In this document: positions 46,745 through 55,427 of the stretch, piece by piece
Layout: every line of letters starts with the position of its first letter
Numbering within the stretch: the first letter of the stretch is position 1
Source: Anaerolinea sp.
Lineage (GTDB): Bacteria > Chloroflexota > Anaerolineae > Anaerolineales > Anaerolineaceae
Assembly: GCA_029975965.1 (NCBI GenBank)
Contig: JARKOV010000172.1
Coordinates: 3,894-67,893 of the forward strand
Length of the DNA stretch: 64,000 nt
Direction: 5' to 3'
The notes under the pieces: generated by a model
Database searches by the model: none
The model's input: only the letters and a program-made list of their open reading frames with translations
What the model was told of the DNA's origin: nothing
Translations under genes and position numbers: made by a program

Positions 46745-47498
46745 CAAACGAACCATGTTAATCACCGGCGCGGCCGGCGGGGTGGGGCGCGCCACGGTCA
46801 AGGTGTTCCACGAGCTGGGTTGGGTGGTGATTGGGGTCGACCGGCGACCCTTTGGCGAGGGTTTCCCTGCAGACGGGTTGTTCATCCAGGCGGATATTTC
46901 CGATCCAGAGCAGTTGCGGCGCATCTTTGAACAGGCGGCTGCCTTTACCCCCACGCTGGACGCGCTGGTCAACAACGCTGCGATTCAAATTGCCAAGCCG
47001 CTGCTCGAAACGACCGCCGAGGAGTGGGACCTGGTGATGGCGGGCAACCTGCGCTCGGTGTTCCTGGGGGTCAAGCTGGCGCACCCGCTGCTCAAAGCGC
47101 ACGGAGGCGGGGCAATTGTCAACGTCTCGTCGGTGCATGCCATTTGCACTTCGGCCAACATCTCATCGTACGCGGCCAGCAAGGGGGGGCTGCTGGCGCT
47201 GACGCGCTCCATGGCGATCGAGTTCGCGCCGGACGAGATCCGGGTCAACGCCATCTTGCCCGGCGCGGTGGACACGCCGATGCTGCGCGCCAGCATGGAG
47301 CGCGGCAGCCTGAGCGGGGGGTCGGTGCTCGACCGGCTGGAGAACCTGGCGCGCAAGACGGTCAATGGACGGGTGGCCCAGCCGGAGGAGATCGCGCGGG
47401 CGATCTACTTCCTCGCCGACAGCACCCAATCTTCCTTCATGACCGGGCAGGCGCTGGTGGTGGACGGCGGGGCGACCGCCAGGTTGAGCACCGAATGA
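46725..47498 (+). CDS. Short-chain dehydrogenase/reductase
   Basis: The 257-residue classical SDR has TGAAGGVGR near residue 14, NNAA near residue 85, a catalytic Ser in the VSSVHAI stretch, Tyr149 and Lys153 in YAASKGG, and a C-terminal MTGQALVVDGG. It is an NAD(P)-dependent oxidoreductase of unknown substrate. GGAGGAAG lies before the ATG. It overlaps the next gene by ATGA. In this location it could modify a sugar or a polyol. Confidence 0.82.
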   Translation: MDSAKTDKRTMLITGAAGGVGRATVKVFHELGWVVIGVDRRPFGEGFPADGLFIQADISDPEQLRRIFEQAAAFTPTLDALVNNAAIQIAKPLLETTAEEWDLVMAGNLRSVFLGVKLAHPLLKAHGGGAIVNVSSVHAICTSANISSYAASKGGLLALTRSMAIEFAPDEIRVNAILPGAVDTPMLRASMERGSLSGGSVLDRLENLARKTVNGRVAQPEEIARAIYFLADSTQSSFMTGQALVVDGGATARLSTE

Positions 47499-48307
47499 GC
47501 GCGCTCGCCGAGACCCTCAAGAAAGCCCTGCCCGTCCCGGTCAAGCGGGCCATCGGCGAGACTTTGGACGCTTTTGACCGCGCGCGCCTGTGGCCGGCGG
47601 CGACCTTTCACCCCTGGCGGCGCGACAGCATCCGGCGGCTGGCGGCCTTGAAAGACGCGCACAAGGGGGAGCGCGTGTTTATCATCGGCAACGGGCCGAG
47701 CCTGCGTCAGACGGATATGGGCAAACTGAGAGGCGAGTTCAGCATTGGGATGAACCGCATCTTTTTGATGTTCCCCGAGCTCGGTTTTCAGACCACTTAT
47801 CTGTGCTCGGTCAACGACCTGGTGATCGAGCAGAGCGCGGCCGAGCTGCAGGCGCTGGACCTGCCGCGCTTCGTCTCCTGGCGGGCGCGCCAATGGCTGC
47901 ACCCGGCGCACAACCTGTTCTTTTTGCACACCACGTACACCGGCCCGAAATTCTCCACCGACCTGACCGGGCGGCTGTGGGAGGGGGCGACGGTGACCAA
48001 CATCGCCCTGCAGGTGGCGTATTACCTGGGGTTCGCCGAGGCGATTCTGATCGGGGTGGACCACAATTTCGTCACCCAGGGCAAGCCCAACACCACGGTC
48101 ACTTCGCAGGGCGACGACCCGAACCACTTCTCGCCGGGCTATTTCGGCAAGGGCTTCCGCTGGCAACTGCCCGACCTGGAAACCTCTGAGCGTGGCTACC
48201 GCCTGGCGCGCGCGGCATTTGAAGCGGACGGGCGGCGCGTGCTGGATGCAACGGTGGGCGGCAAGCTGACCGTGTTCCCCAAGGTGGCCTATGACAGCCT
48301 GTTTTAG
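47495..48307 (+). CDS. 6-hydroxymethylpterin diphosphokinase MptE-like (DUF115) protein
   Basis: A 270-residue cytoplasmic protein with the segment VFIIGNGPSLRQTD near residue 60, GMNRIFLMFPELGF and ILIGVDHNF, which are features of the MptE-like/DUF115 superfamily. Bacterial members are found in glycan and flagellin glycosylation clusters and include Maf-like proteins, so a glycosyltransferase or sugar-phosphate role is more likely than pterin metabolism. The ATG at 47495 overlaps the SDR stop; an upstream in-frame start at 47024 lies wholly in that gene and is rejected. Confidence 0.7.
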   Translation: MSALAETLKKALPVPVKRAIGETLDAFDRARLWPAATFHPWRRDSIRRLAALKDAHKGERVFIIGNGPSLRQTDMGKLRGEFSIGMNRIFLMFPELGFQTTYLCSVNDLVIEQSAAELQALDLPRFVSWRARQWLHPAHNLFFLHTTYTGPKFSTDLTGRLWEGATVTNIALQVAYYLGFAEAILIGVDHNFVTQGKPNTTVTSQGDDPNHFSPGYFGKGFRWQLPDLETSERGYRLARAAFEADGRRVLDATVGGKLTVFPKVAYDSLF

Positions 48308-48337
48308 CCGGGCGGAATGGATCGAGGAGGGCCCTTG

Positions 48338-49279
48338 ATGGACACCCCGCTGATCTCGATCGTCACGCCGTCGTACAACCAGGCGGCGTTCGTCGAGCAG
48401 ACGCTGCGCTCGGTGCTGGAGCAGGATTACCCGGCCATCGAGTATCTTGTGGTCGACGGGGCTTCGGGCGACGGCAGCGTGGAGATTATCCAGCGCTACG
48501 CCGACCGGCTGGCGTGGTGGGTTTCGGAGAAAGACCGCGGGCAGGCGGACGCGATCAACAAGGGCTTTTCACGCGCCCAAGGGGAGATTGTCGCCTGGCT
48601 AAACTCGGATGACCTCTACCTTCCCGGCGCGTTGCGCGCGGTGGCAGAAGTGTTCGCCGCGAACCCGCAGGTTGGGCTGGTCTACGGCGACGTGCAGTCG
48701 GTGGATGGAGCCGGGCAGCCGTTCAACGTGATGACCTTTGCGCCCTATACCCTGGACGACCTGATGCGCTTCCGCATAATCAGCCAGCCGGGGGTGTTCC
48801 TGCGCCGGGCGGTGCTGGCCAAGACCGGGCTGCTCGACACCAGCTACCACTACCTGCTGGACCACCACCTGTGGCTGCGCGTGGCGCAGGTGTCCGGGAT
48901 GCACTACCTTCGGCAACAGGTGGCGGCGGCCCGTTTTCATCCACAGGCGAAAAATGTGGCGCTGGGGGCCGATTTCGGGCGCGAAGCTTTCCGCGTGCTG
49001 GAGTGGATGCAGACCCAACCCGGTCTGCAGGAGCGCTACCGGCGGCTGCGCAAGCAGATTTGGGCGGGGGCTTACCGCTTCGACGCGCACTACCTGCTGG
49101 ACGGCGGGCAACCGCGCGCGGCGCTCTCCGCTTACCTGCGCTGCTTCACCGCTCACCCGCCGACCGCCCTGGGAGTGTGGCGGCGCATCCTGTTTGCCGC
49201 CGCCAGCCTGGTGGTCGACCCGCAACACTTGCGGCGGTCTTTCGTGGAGCGGCGGCGGAGAGGGTTGAAGCTGAGGTGA
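48338..49279 (+). CDS. Glycosyltransferase family 2, copy 1
   Basis: This 313-residue GT-A enzyme has [19 protein letters not shown] at the N-terminus, [28 protein letters not shown] and the metal-binding WLNSDDLYLPGA, then VYGD. It closely resembles the GT2 at 54116 over the first 130 residues, so the two are paralogues. The ATG at 48338 has GAGGAGGG upstream. The C-terminal region (about 215-313) is basic. The next gene starts with GTG in a GTGA overlap. Confidence 0.85.
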   Translation: MDTPLISIVTPSYNQAAFVEQTLRSVLEQDYPAIEYLVVDGASGDGSVEIIQRYADRLAWWVSEKDRGQADAINKGFSRAQGEIVAWLNSDDLYLPGALRAVAEVFAANPQVGLVYGDVQSVDGAGQPFNVMTFAPYTLDDLMRFRIISQPGVFLRRAVLAKTGLLDTSYHYLLDHHLWLRVAQVSGMHYLRQQVAAARFHPQAKNVALGADFGREAFRVLEWMQTQPGLQERYRRLRKQIWAGAYRFDAHYLLDGGQPRAALSAYLRCFTAHPPTALGVWRRILFAAASLVVDPQHLRRSFVERRRRGLKLR

Positions 49280-51120
49280 GCCCGGCAGGGAAAACCGGTC
49301 TGCGGGGCGTGTGGGCCGGCCTGCTGGCGCTGTTCTTCGCCGGCGGGATTTTTTGCATCTGGCTCTCTTTCCAGGGGTATGCCACCTGGCGCGGCCTGGG
49401 GGATGGAATCGCTCGCGACGGCAGCCTCGAATCGCTGACGCCGCAGGCGCACGGCAGCCTGGTCTGGCCGGTGCGCTTGTTTGGTCTGTTTGGGTTAAGC
49501 CTGGCGGGGGTCATGCTGGCGCGGCGCGAGGGCAGCCTGCGCGCGCTGCGCGGGATGCTGGCTTTCCCGGGCCAGTTTCTGCGCACCACCTGGGATGACC
49601 TGAGGGCATTTCTCCGCCAGATGCGCCCGACTCCCGCTGCGGCCAGGGAGTGGCTGCCGGTGGGGGCCATCCTGCTGGCGAGTGTCTTGCTGCGCCTGCC
49701 GTACCTGGACCAGCCCATGCTGCACGATGAAGCCTACACGGTGGAAACGTGGGCTTCCGGCTCGCTGCGCTACGCGCTGGAAGATTATCACCTGCCCAAC
49801 AACCACATCTTCCACACCCTGCAGGTGCAGCTCGTCTTCAACACCCTGGGTGATCGCCCCTGGATGATCCGCCTGCCGGCCTTCGTCGCGTCGGCGCTGC
49901 TCGTTCCGGCTGGATACGGGCTGGCGCGGCGCTGGTTTGGGCGCGCCGCGGCGCTGGTAGCCGCCGGGTTGATCGGGGCTGCGCCGATTCACAGTTTTTA
50001 CGCCACCAACGCGCGCGGGTACCCGTTGTTCATGCTGCTCACCCTGGTCGTCTTCTGGCTGGCGGCGCGGGCGCTGCGTGAGAAAAACCGGGTCGATTGG
50101 CTGCTGCTGATCGTGTGCGCCGGGCTGGGCTTCTGGACGGTGCCGATGATGCTGTACCCCTTTGGCGGGGTGTGCCTGTGGATTTTTCTTTCGGCGCTGT
50201 GCGATCGCCAGGCTGTCCGCGCCTACGGCGGGCGGTGGGGGTTGCTCAAGCACCTGTTCGTGGCCGGAGCGGCGACCGGCGCGCTGGCGCTGCTGCTCTA
50301 TCTACCCGTTCTGGTCAAGGGCGGTCCGGAAGCGCTTTTCGGCAACCAGTTCGTCGCATCGATGGCGCCCGGCGATTTCTGGCCGACCTTGTGGCACGCG
50401 CGCCTGCCAGAGGTTTGGGAGGAATGGACGCGCGGCTGGGGCGCGCCCGGCGGCCTGTTGCTGGTGGCAGGCGTGGTCGCATCGCTGGTGATGTTCCGGC
50501 GGAGCCCGGCGTACCGTTTCCACCCGCTCTGGGCCATCGCGTTGTGGGTGGTCCCATTGATGCTCTGGCAGCGCCCCAATGCCTGGGCGCGCGTGTGGAG
50601 TTACCTTTACCCGTTGGGATATCTCTGGGCGGCGGCGGGTTGGACTGCGCTGGCAGACCGGGTGAGCTCGATTCGCTTCCGGCGAACGATAAAGGCAACC
50701 ACAGGTGTGCTGGTCGCGCTGGGGTTCGTTTTGAACGGCGCGATGCTGCTGCGCGAGTGCCCGGGCCTGGTGTGCCCGCCGGGCGAGGAAGAGCGCGCGG
50801 TGGCTTTCCTCGCGCCGCAACTGACCGAGACCGACCTGGTGCTGGTCGAATCGCCCAGCGACGCGCCGGTGTGGTATTATTTCCGGCAATACGGCCTCTC
50901 GCACGATCGCTTCCGCAAGGATTTGCCTTTCTACCGGGCGTTTCTGCTCTTGCGCACCCAAGAGGGTCAAACGGCTGAGGGGTTGATCGCCTACCGCGGG
51001 CCGGAGATTGTCTTCTTCGACCTGGCAACCACGCGGGAGGTCGCGCGGTATGGCGGGCTGACCGTGCTCGAGGTGCAGGCTTTCCCAGACCGGGTTCGCG
51101 AGGCTTTTGGCTTGAATTGA
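49276..51120 (+). CDS. GT-C membrane glycosyltransferase (PMT/ArnT-like)
   Basis: A 614-residue protein with one isolated N-terminal helix pair and about 11 further helices. The loop after residue 140 contains MLHDEAYTVETWASGS and NNHIFHTLQVQ, with an Asp-Glu pair and His as in PMT_2/ArnT-like enzymes. The N-terminal 135 residues are an extra hydrophobic region. The start is GTG at 49276, overlapping the GT2 stop; in-frame codons upstream lie within that gene. It probably transfers a polyprenyl-linked sugar outside the membrane. Confidence 0.75.
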   Translation: MSPAGKTGLRGVWAGLLALFFAGGIFCIWLSFQGYATWRGLGDGIARDGSLESLTPQAHGSLVWPVRLFGLFGLSLAGVMLARREGSLRALRGMLAFPGQFLRTTWDDLRAFLRQMRPTPAAAREWLPVGAILLASVLLRLPYLDQPMLHDEAYTVETWASGSLRYALEDYHLPNNHIFHTLQVQLVFNTLGDRPWMIRLPAFVASALLVPAGYGLARRWFGRAAALVAAGLIGAAPIHSFYATNARGYPLFMLLTLVVFWLAARALREKNRVDWLLLIVCAGLGFWTVPMMLYPFGGVCLWIFLSALCDRQAVRAYGGRWGLLKHLFVAGAATGALALLLYLPVLVKGGPEALFGNQFVASMAPGDFWPTLWHARLPEVWEEWTRGWGAPGGLLLVAGVVASLVMFRRSPAYRFHPLWAIALWVVPLMLWQRPNAWARVWSYLYPLGYLWAAAGWTALADRVSSIRFRRTIKATTGVLVALGFVLNGAMLLRECPGLVCPPGEEERAVAFLAPQLTETDLVLVESPSDAPVWYYFRQYGLSHDRFRKDLPFYRAFLLLRTQEGQTAEGLIAYRGPEIVFFDLATTREVARYGGLTVLEVQAFPDRVREAFGLN

Positions 51121-51126
51121 CCCGCT

Positions 51127-52680
51127 ATGACCGACCAGCCTGACCGACATCCCTCTCCCCTTACCCCCGCTGCGCCCCGGCGAGCCGGCGCTTTTTGGGT
51201 TCTCGGGCTGGTCGGGCTGCTGCTGGTGGGGCTGGCGGTGCGCCTGTACGACCTGGATGATCCCCCGCTGGATTTTCACCCCACCCGGCAGTTGCACTCG
51301 CTGATCATGGCGCGCGGGATGTATTACGAGCAGTCTGCCGACGTGGCAGATTGGCAGCGCGAGCGGGCGGTGCAGCAGTGGCGGGCAGAAGGCGTGATCG
51401 AGCCGCCGTTGCTCGAACGGCTGGTCGCTTTCACCTACCGGCTGGCGGGCGGCGAGGTTCCCTACGCAGGCAGGGTGTATTCAAGCCTGTTCTGGCTGGC
51501 GGGGGCGTTTGCGCTGTACTTGCTGTGCCGCATGTTCTTTTCTGCCCCCGCCAGCCTGGCGGGCCTGGGCTTTGCCCTGGCGCTGCCCTACGCCGTGTAC
51601 GCCAGCCGCGCCTTCCAGCCGGACCCGCTGATGGCGGCGCTGGTCGTGTGGAGCTGGTGGGGGATGGCCCGCTGGCTGCGCGCGCCGGGCTGGCAAAACG
51701 CGCTGATCGCCGGGTTGTTGGGCGGCGCGGCGCTGCTGGTCAAAGGCACGGCGCTGTTTCTGGTGGCCGGCGGGTGGGTTGGTGCGCTGCTGGCGGCGCG
51801 CGGACTGCGCGGTTCGCTGCGCAGCGGGCAGGTCTGGGTGATAGCGCTGCTGGCGGCGCTGCCCTACGCCGTCTATTCGGCCTGGGGGTTGTGGGGCAGC
51901 GGGTTCCTGCAAGAGCAATTCAGCCTGCGCTTCTTCCCGCAGTATTGGGTAGACCCGGCTTTTTACCTGCGCTGGTTCAACCTGCTGGAAGACGCCATCG
52001 GGCTGCCCTGGCTGGCGCTTGGCCTGCTGGGGGCGCTGTGGCTGCCCTCTCGCCTGGCGCGCGGGCTGGGCTGGGGGGCCTGGGCCGGGTACCTGTTAAT
52101 GGGATTTGCGCTCTCCCACCACATTTCGACGCACGATTACTACAGCCTGCCGCTCATCCCCTTGATCGGGCTGGGCCTGGCGGGGTTGGTGGAGGCTGCC
52201 CGGCGCGTGCTGCCCGAGCCGCGGCGCTGGATGAGCGCGGCCTCAGCGGTGCTGCTGCTGGCGGTGTTCGCGCTCAGCGCCTGGCAGGCGCGCACCGCGC
52301 TCAAACGGGCAGATTACCGCAGCGAGCCGGCGTTTTGGGCCAACCTGGCCGGTTTGATGGGCAGAGACGCCGGCGTGGCGGGCATCACCCAGGATTATGG
52401 CGCGCGGCTGGCCTATTGGGGCTGGATCACCCCGTCGAACTGGCTGACCGCGGCGGAATTCGAGCTGCGCCGCAGCGCCGGGCAGCAATTCGACCTGGCG
52501 GAGACGTTCGCCGGCCTCACCGTGGGCAAGGAGTTTTTCCTGGTCACCCTGCCGGAAGAGCTGAACCGCCAACCGGAATTGCGGGCTTACCTGGAGTCGG
52601 GGTTCCCAGTGTTCGCCGATGGACCGGGCTACCTGATCTATGACTTGCGCCATCCGCTGGCGAGCGGAGGTGGAGAATGA
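51127..52680 (+). CDS. GT-C membrane glycosyltransferase (PMT/ArnT-like)
   Basis: The 517-residue protein has about 10-11 helices. Its first loop reads RLYDLDDPPLDFHPTRQL near residue 40 (Asp-Asp and His-Pro), a typical GT-C entry loop, and it has a short soluble C-terminus. It starts 6 bp after the previous GT-C gene and overlaps the following one by ATGA. The three GT-C genes in a row (49276-54107) are likely to act on one glycan. Confidence 0.75.
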   Translation: MTDQPDRHPSPLTPAAPRRAGAFWVLGLVGLLLVGLAVRLYDLDDPPLDFHPTRQLHSLIMARGMYYEQSADVADWQRERAVQQWRAEGVIEPPLLERLVAFTYRLAGGEVPYAGRVYSSLFWLAGAFALYLLCRMFFSAPASLAGLGFALALPYAVYASRAFQPDPLMAALVVWSWWGMARWLRAPGWQNALIAGLLGGAALLVKGTALFLVAGGWVGALLAARGLRGSLRSGQVWVIALLAALPYAVYSAWGLWGSGFLQEQFSLRFFPQYWVDPAFYLRWFNLLEDAIGLPWLALGLLGALWLPSRLARGLGWGAWAGYLLMGFALSHHISTHDYYSLPLIPLIGLGLAGLVEAARRVLPEPRRWMSAASAVLLLAVFALSAWQARTALKRADYRSEPAFWANLAGLMGRDAGVAGITQDYGARLAYWGWITPSNWLTAAEFELRRSAGQQFDLAETFAGLTVGKEFFLVTLPEELNRQPELRAYLESGFPVFADGPGYLIYDLRHPLASGGGE

Positions 52681-54107
52681 GACTGCAACCGCGCCAGGCA
52701 ATGCCACTTCCCGATTCGGCGGCTGTGCTGGCCATCCTCGTGTTTGGCGCGGCAACCGCTCTTTTCGCTTATGCGGGCAGCTTCGCGCGCTATTGGGCCG
52801 ACGATTATTGCTACAGCGCGGTGTCTCAGGCGCACGGTTTGCTCGGCGGGATGTGGTTCTGGTACATGGGCTCGGGCAACCGCTTTTCTACGATCCTGAT
52901 GGTCACCCTGAGCGAGTGGTTTGGGCCGCGCGCGATCGCCTGGATCCCTGCGCTGACGCTGGTCGTCTGGACCTCCGGCTGGTGGTTCTTCTTGACCCGC
53001 CTGGCGCGGGCGGCGGGTCGCCCGGTGAGCCGGCGCTGGTTGGTGTTGCTGGGGCTGGTCCAGGTTTACTTCTGCGCGCTGCTGGCCCCCGACCGGCTGC
53101 AGTCGCTTTACTGGCGCATGGGCACGTTGCACTACACCTTCCCGTTGGGGCTGATGCTGCTCAACCTGGGCTGGATGGCCGGTCGCTGGCAGCGTGAGGC
53201 GCGCTGGACGTTCATGGCGGGCAGCGGGGTGCTGGCGTTTTTTGCCGCGGGGTTCTCGGAGACCTTTGTCGCGCTGCAGGTGGGCGTGCTGCTGGCGGGG
53301 CTGGCCGGCGGGTGGCTGCTGGCGAATGGCCGCGCCGGACGAGCGGTGACCCGGTTGGTGGCAGGCGCGCTGGTGGGGTCGCTGCTGGCGATGGTGGTGA
53401 TGTTCCTCTCGCCGTCCAACGCCTGGCGGCAGGCGGAGATGCCTCCGCCGGACAGCCTGGTGGATTTGGTCACCTACACGCTGCGCTACACCACGGATTT
53501 TGTATGGTTTTCGCTGCGCGGGCAGCCGGTTCCGCTGGCGGTGTTCGCGCTGGCGGTCGGTTTAATCGTTTTTCTGATGCTGCGCGGGCAGCGGGTGGAT
53601 GGCACCGCCTGGCGCGGGCTGGCAGCGAGCGCGCTGTCGCTGCTGGTCGGCTTTGGGCTGGTGGTGTGCTGTTTTGCGCCGAGCGCTTACGCCGGGCTGT
53701 TGTACCCGGCCGGCCGGGCGCTGATGCCGGCGCGCTTTGCCTTTCTGCTCGGCCTGGGCGGAGCGGCCGCCGGGGTCGCCTGGGCGGCGCAGGCCTGGCT
53801 GGCCGGGCAGAAGGTGCGTTGGGCCGAGACGCTGGCGGCGCTGCTGCTCCTGGCCGCCTGCTTCTACCCGGTGCGCCTCTCCAGCACGGTGCGCGAGGAG
53901 ATCGGGGTGCTGGCGATGAAGGCGCAACGCTGGGATAGTCGCGATGCCGAGATCCGTGCGGCGCGAGCGGCCGGCGAGTTGGACGTGGTGGTGCGCGAGA
54001 TGGACGTGGTGCAGGGTCTCGAAGAGCTCAACCCCGACCCCGATTTCTGGGTGAACACCTGCGCGCGCCAGTTCTACGATGTTGCTTCGCTCAGCGCAGA
54101 ACGGTAG
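52677..54107 (+). CDS. Multipass membrane protein (DUF6056-like), putative glycosyltransferase
   Basis: This 476-residue protein has about 10-12 helices and an early loop [16 protein letters not shown] (about residues 40-56), followed by [10 protein letters not shown]. The W/Y-DDYCY motif resembles that of DUF6056/GT-C-like membrane proteins in glycan clusters. The Asp-Asp pair is consistent with catalysis. It overlaps the previous gene by ATGA and is followed after 8 bp by a GT2. Function inferred from fold and context only. Confidence 0.6.
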   Translation: MRLQPRQAMPLPDSAAVLAILVFGAATALFAYAGSFARYWADDYCYSAVSQAHGLLGGMWFWYMGSGNRFSTILMVTLSEWFGPRAIAWIPALTLVVWTSGWWFFLTRLARAAGRPVSRRWLVLLGLVQVYFCALLAPDRLQSLYWRMGTLHYTFPLGLMLLNLGWMAGRWQREARWTFMAGSGVLAFFAAGFSETFVALQVGVLLAGLAGGWLLANGRAGRAVTRLVAGALVGSLLAMVVMFLSPSNAWRQAEMPPPDSLVDLVTYTLRYTTDFVWFSLRGQPVPLAVFALAVGLIVFLMLRGQRVDGTAWRGLAASALSLLVGFGLVVCCFAPSAYAGLLYPAGRALMPARFAFLLGLGGAAAGVAWAAQAWLAGQKVRWAETLAALLLLAACFYPVRLSSTVREEIGVLAMKAQRWDSRDAEIRAARAAGELDVVVREMDVVQGLEELNPDPDFWVNTCARQFYDVASLSAER

Positions 54108-54115
54108 GTGGATGG

Positions 54116-54880
54116 ATGCGGGTAAGCGTTGTGACACCTTCTTATAACCAGGCGCGCTACCTGGAGGCGACGATGCGCTCGGTTCTGGAGCAGGATTACC
54201 CCGACATCGAGTACATCGTGGTGGATGGCGGCTCGACCGACGGTTCGGTGGACATTTTGCGCAAATATCAAGACCGCCTGGCATGGTGGGTTTCCGAGAA
54301 AGATCGCGGTCAGACCGAAGCAATCAATAAGGGCTTCGCACAGGCCACCGGCGACGTGCTGGCCTGGCTCAACTCAGACGATACTTACCAGCCGGGGGCG
54401 ATCCGCGAAGCGGTCGAAGCGCTGCAAGCGCACCCTGAGGCGGCCCTGGTGTACGGCGACGCCAATTTCATCGATGAAAATGGGCGGGTGATCGGACGCT
54501 TCCCGGCTGCCCAGACCGACTACCGCCGCTTGCGCCAGGGCTACGTGCACATCCCGCAGCAGGCCTCCTTCTGGCGCGCCGAGCACTGGCGCAAGGTGGG
54601 GCCGCTGGACCCCAGCTTCTATTTTGCGATGGATTACGACCTGTGGGTGCGGCTGGCAGGGTTGGGGCCGTTGGTGTACCTGCCGGGGCGCGTGTGGGCG
54701 AACTTCCGGTTGCACAGCGACGCCAAGACGATCGCGGCGGATGATCGCTGCTGGCCCGAGATGCTGCGCGTGCACCGCCGCCTGGGCGGGGGCTGGTTCG
54801 CGCCGATCGTCTTCAAGTTCTATCTCCGGAAACTGGCTGCCCCGTTGATCCGATTGAAACGGCGCAGGATGTTCGATTAG
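54116..54880 (+). CDS. Glycosyltransferase family 2, copy 2
   Basis: The 254-residue GT-A enzyme has [32 protein letters not shown], a [18 protein letters not shown] segment and the metal site [12 protein letters not shown]. Its first 130 residues are a close paralogue of the GT2 at 48338, but it is about 60 residues shorter at the C-terminus. The [15 protein letters not shown] pattern is typical of a broad cytoplasmic GT2 family. It is the last glycosyltransferase gene of the cluster. Confidence 0.85.
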   Translation: MRVSVVTPSYNQARYLEATMRSVLEQDYPDIEYIVVDGGSTDGSVDILRKYQDRLAWWVSEKDRGQTEAINKGFAQATGDVLAWLNSDDTYQPGAIREAVEALQAHPEAALVYGDANFIDENGRVIGRFPAAQTDYRRLRQGYVHIPQQASFWRAEHWRKVGPLDPSFYFAMDYDLWVRLAGLGPLVYLPGRVWANFRLHSDAKTIAADDRCWPEMLRVHRRLGGGWFAPIVFKFYLRKLAAPLIRLKRRRMFD

Positions 54881-54895
54881 GCCGGACTGAGTCGG

Positions 54896-54922
54896 TTGGA
54901 TGAGCGGGACTTGTATTATAAT
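54896..54922 (+). promoter_or_regulatory. Promoter before DUF1232 gene
   Basis: TATAAT (54917-54922) is preceded by TTGGAT (54896-54901) with a 15-bp spacer, short of the usual 17. AGGGAGAG before the ATG at 54943 is a good ribosome site, so the DUF1232 gene likely has its own promoter. Confidence 0.5.
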
Positions 54923-54942
54923 GCCCGCAAAGGGAGAGTATT

Positions 54943-55335
54943 ATGGCGAATAAATCGCGCAGCATTACCACCCCGGGTTTTTTCCAGGGGATCAGCAACC
55001 GGGTGCGCCTGATCGTGCGGTTGATGGCCGACAAGCGCATCAGCCCGCTGCTCAAGCTGCTCCCGATCGGCTCCGTGGTCTACCTGTTCGTGCCGACCGA
55101 CCTGATGCCGATCATCCCGGTCGACGACGCGGCCGTGCTCTGGCTGGGGTCGTACCTGTTCGTTGAGCTCTGCCCGCAGGATATCGTCCAGGAGCATTGG
55201 GATCAAATCCAGGCGGCCTACAACGTGCTGGATCCACGAGCGGAAACCAATCCGCCGGTGAAAGAAACCGTCGATCCAAGCGAGATCATTGACGCGGAAT
55301 TCGAGGAGATTCGCCGCGAAGATTCTACGAAATAG
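54943..55335 (+). CDS. DUF1232 (YkvA-like) small membrane protein
   Basis: A 130-residue protein with a basic N-terminus and one or two hydrophobic helices (about residues 38-75). The LLPIGSVVYLFVPTDLMPIIPVDDAAVL stretch matches the DUF1232 consensus, in which a P.DL.P motif lies in a membrane hairpin. The acidic C-terminal tail (about 85-130) is probably cytoplasmic. Function of the family is unknown. It appears to be outside the glycan operon because a promoter lies just upstream. Confidence 0.8.
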   Translation: MANKSRSITTPGFFQGISNRVRLIVRLMADKRISPLLKLLPIGSVVYLFVPTDLMPIIPVDDAAVLWLGSYLFVELCPQDIVQEHWDQIQAAYNVLDPRAETNPPVKETVDPSEIIDAEFEEIRREDSTK

Positions 55336-55344
55336 CCGCCTCTT

Positions 55345-55404
55345 TTGACAAAACTGGCCAATCAGGGTAAAAGTGTTTCGGGGGTTCGCGCCCGCGAAAC
55401 ACTT
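55345..55404 (+). promoter_or_regulatory. Possible promoter and hairpin before GSDH lipoprotein
   Basis: TTGACA (55345-55350) and TAAAAG (55368-55373) have a 17-bp spacer. A hairpin with arms AAGTGTTTCG (55371-55380) and CGAAACACTT (55395-55404) overlaps the -10 and would lie at or just after the transcript start. It may act as a terminator of the upstream gene or as an RNA-stabilising element. AAGGAGAAG precedes the ATG at 55428. Confidence 0.45.
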
Positions 55405-55427
55405 GTTGCTTAAGGAGAAGAACAACG

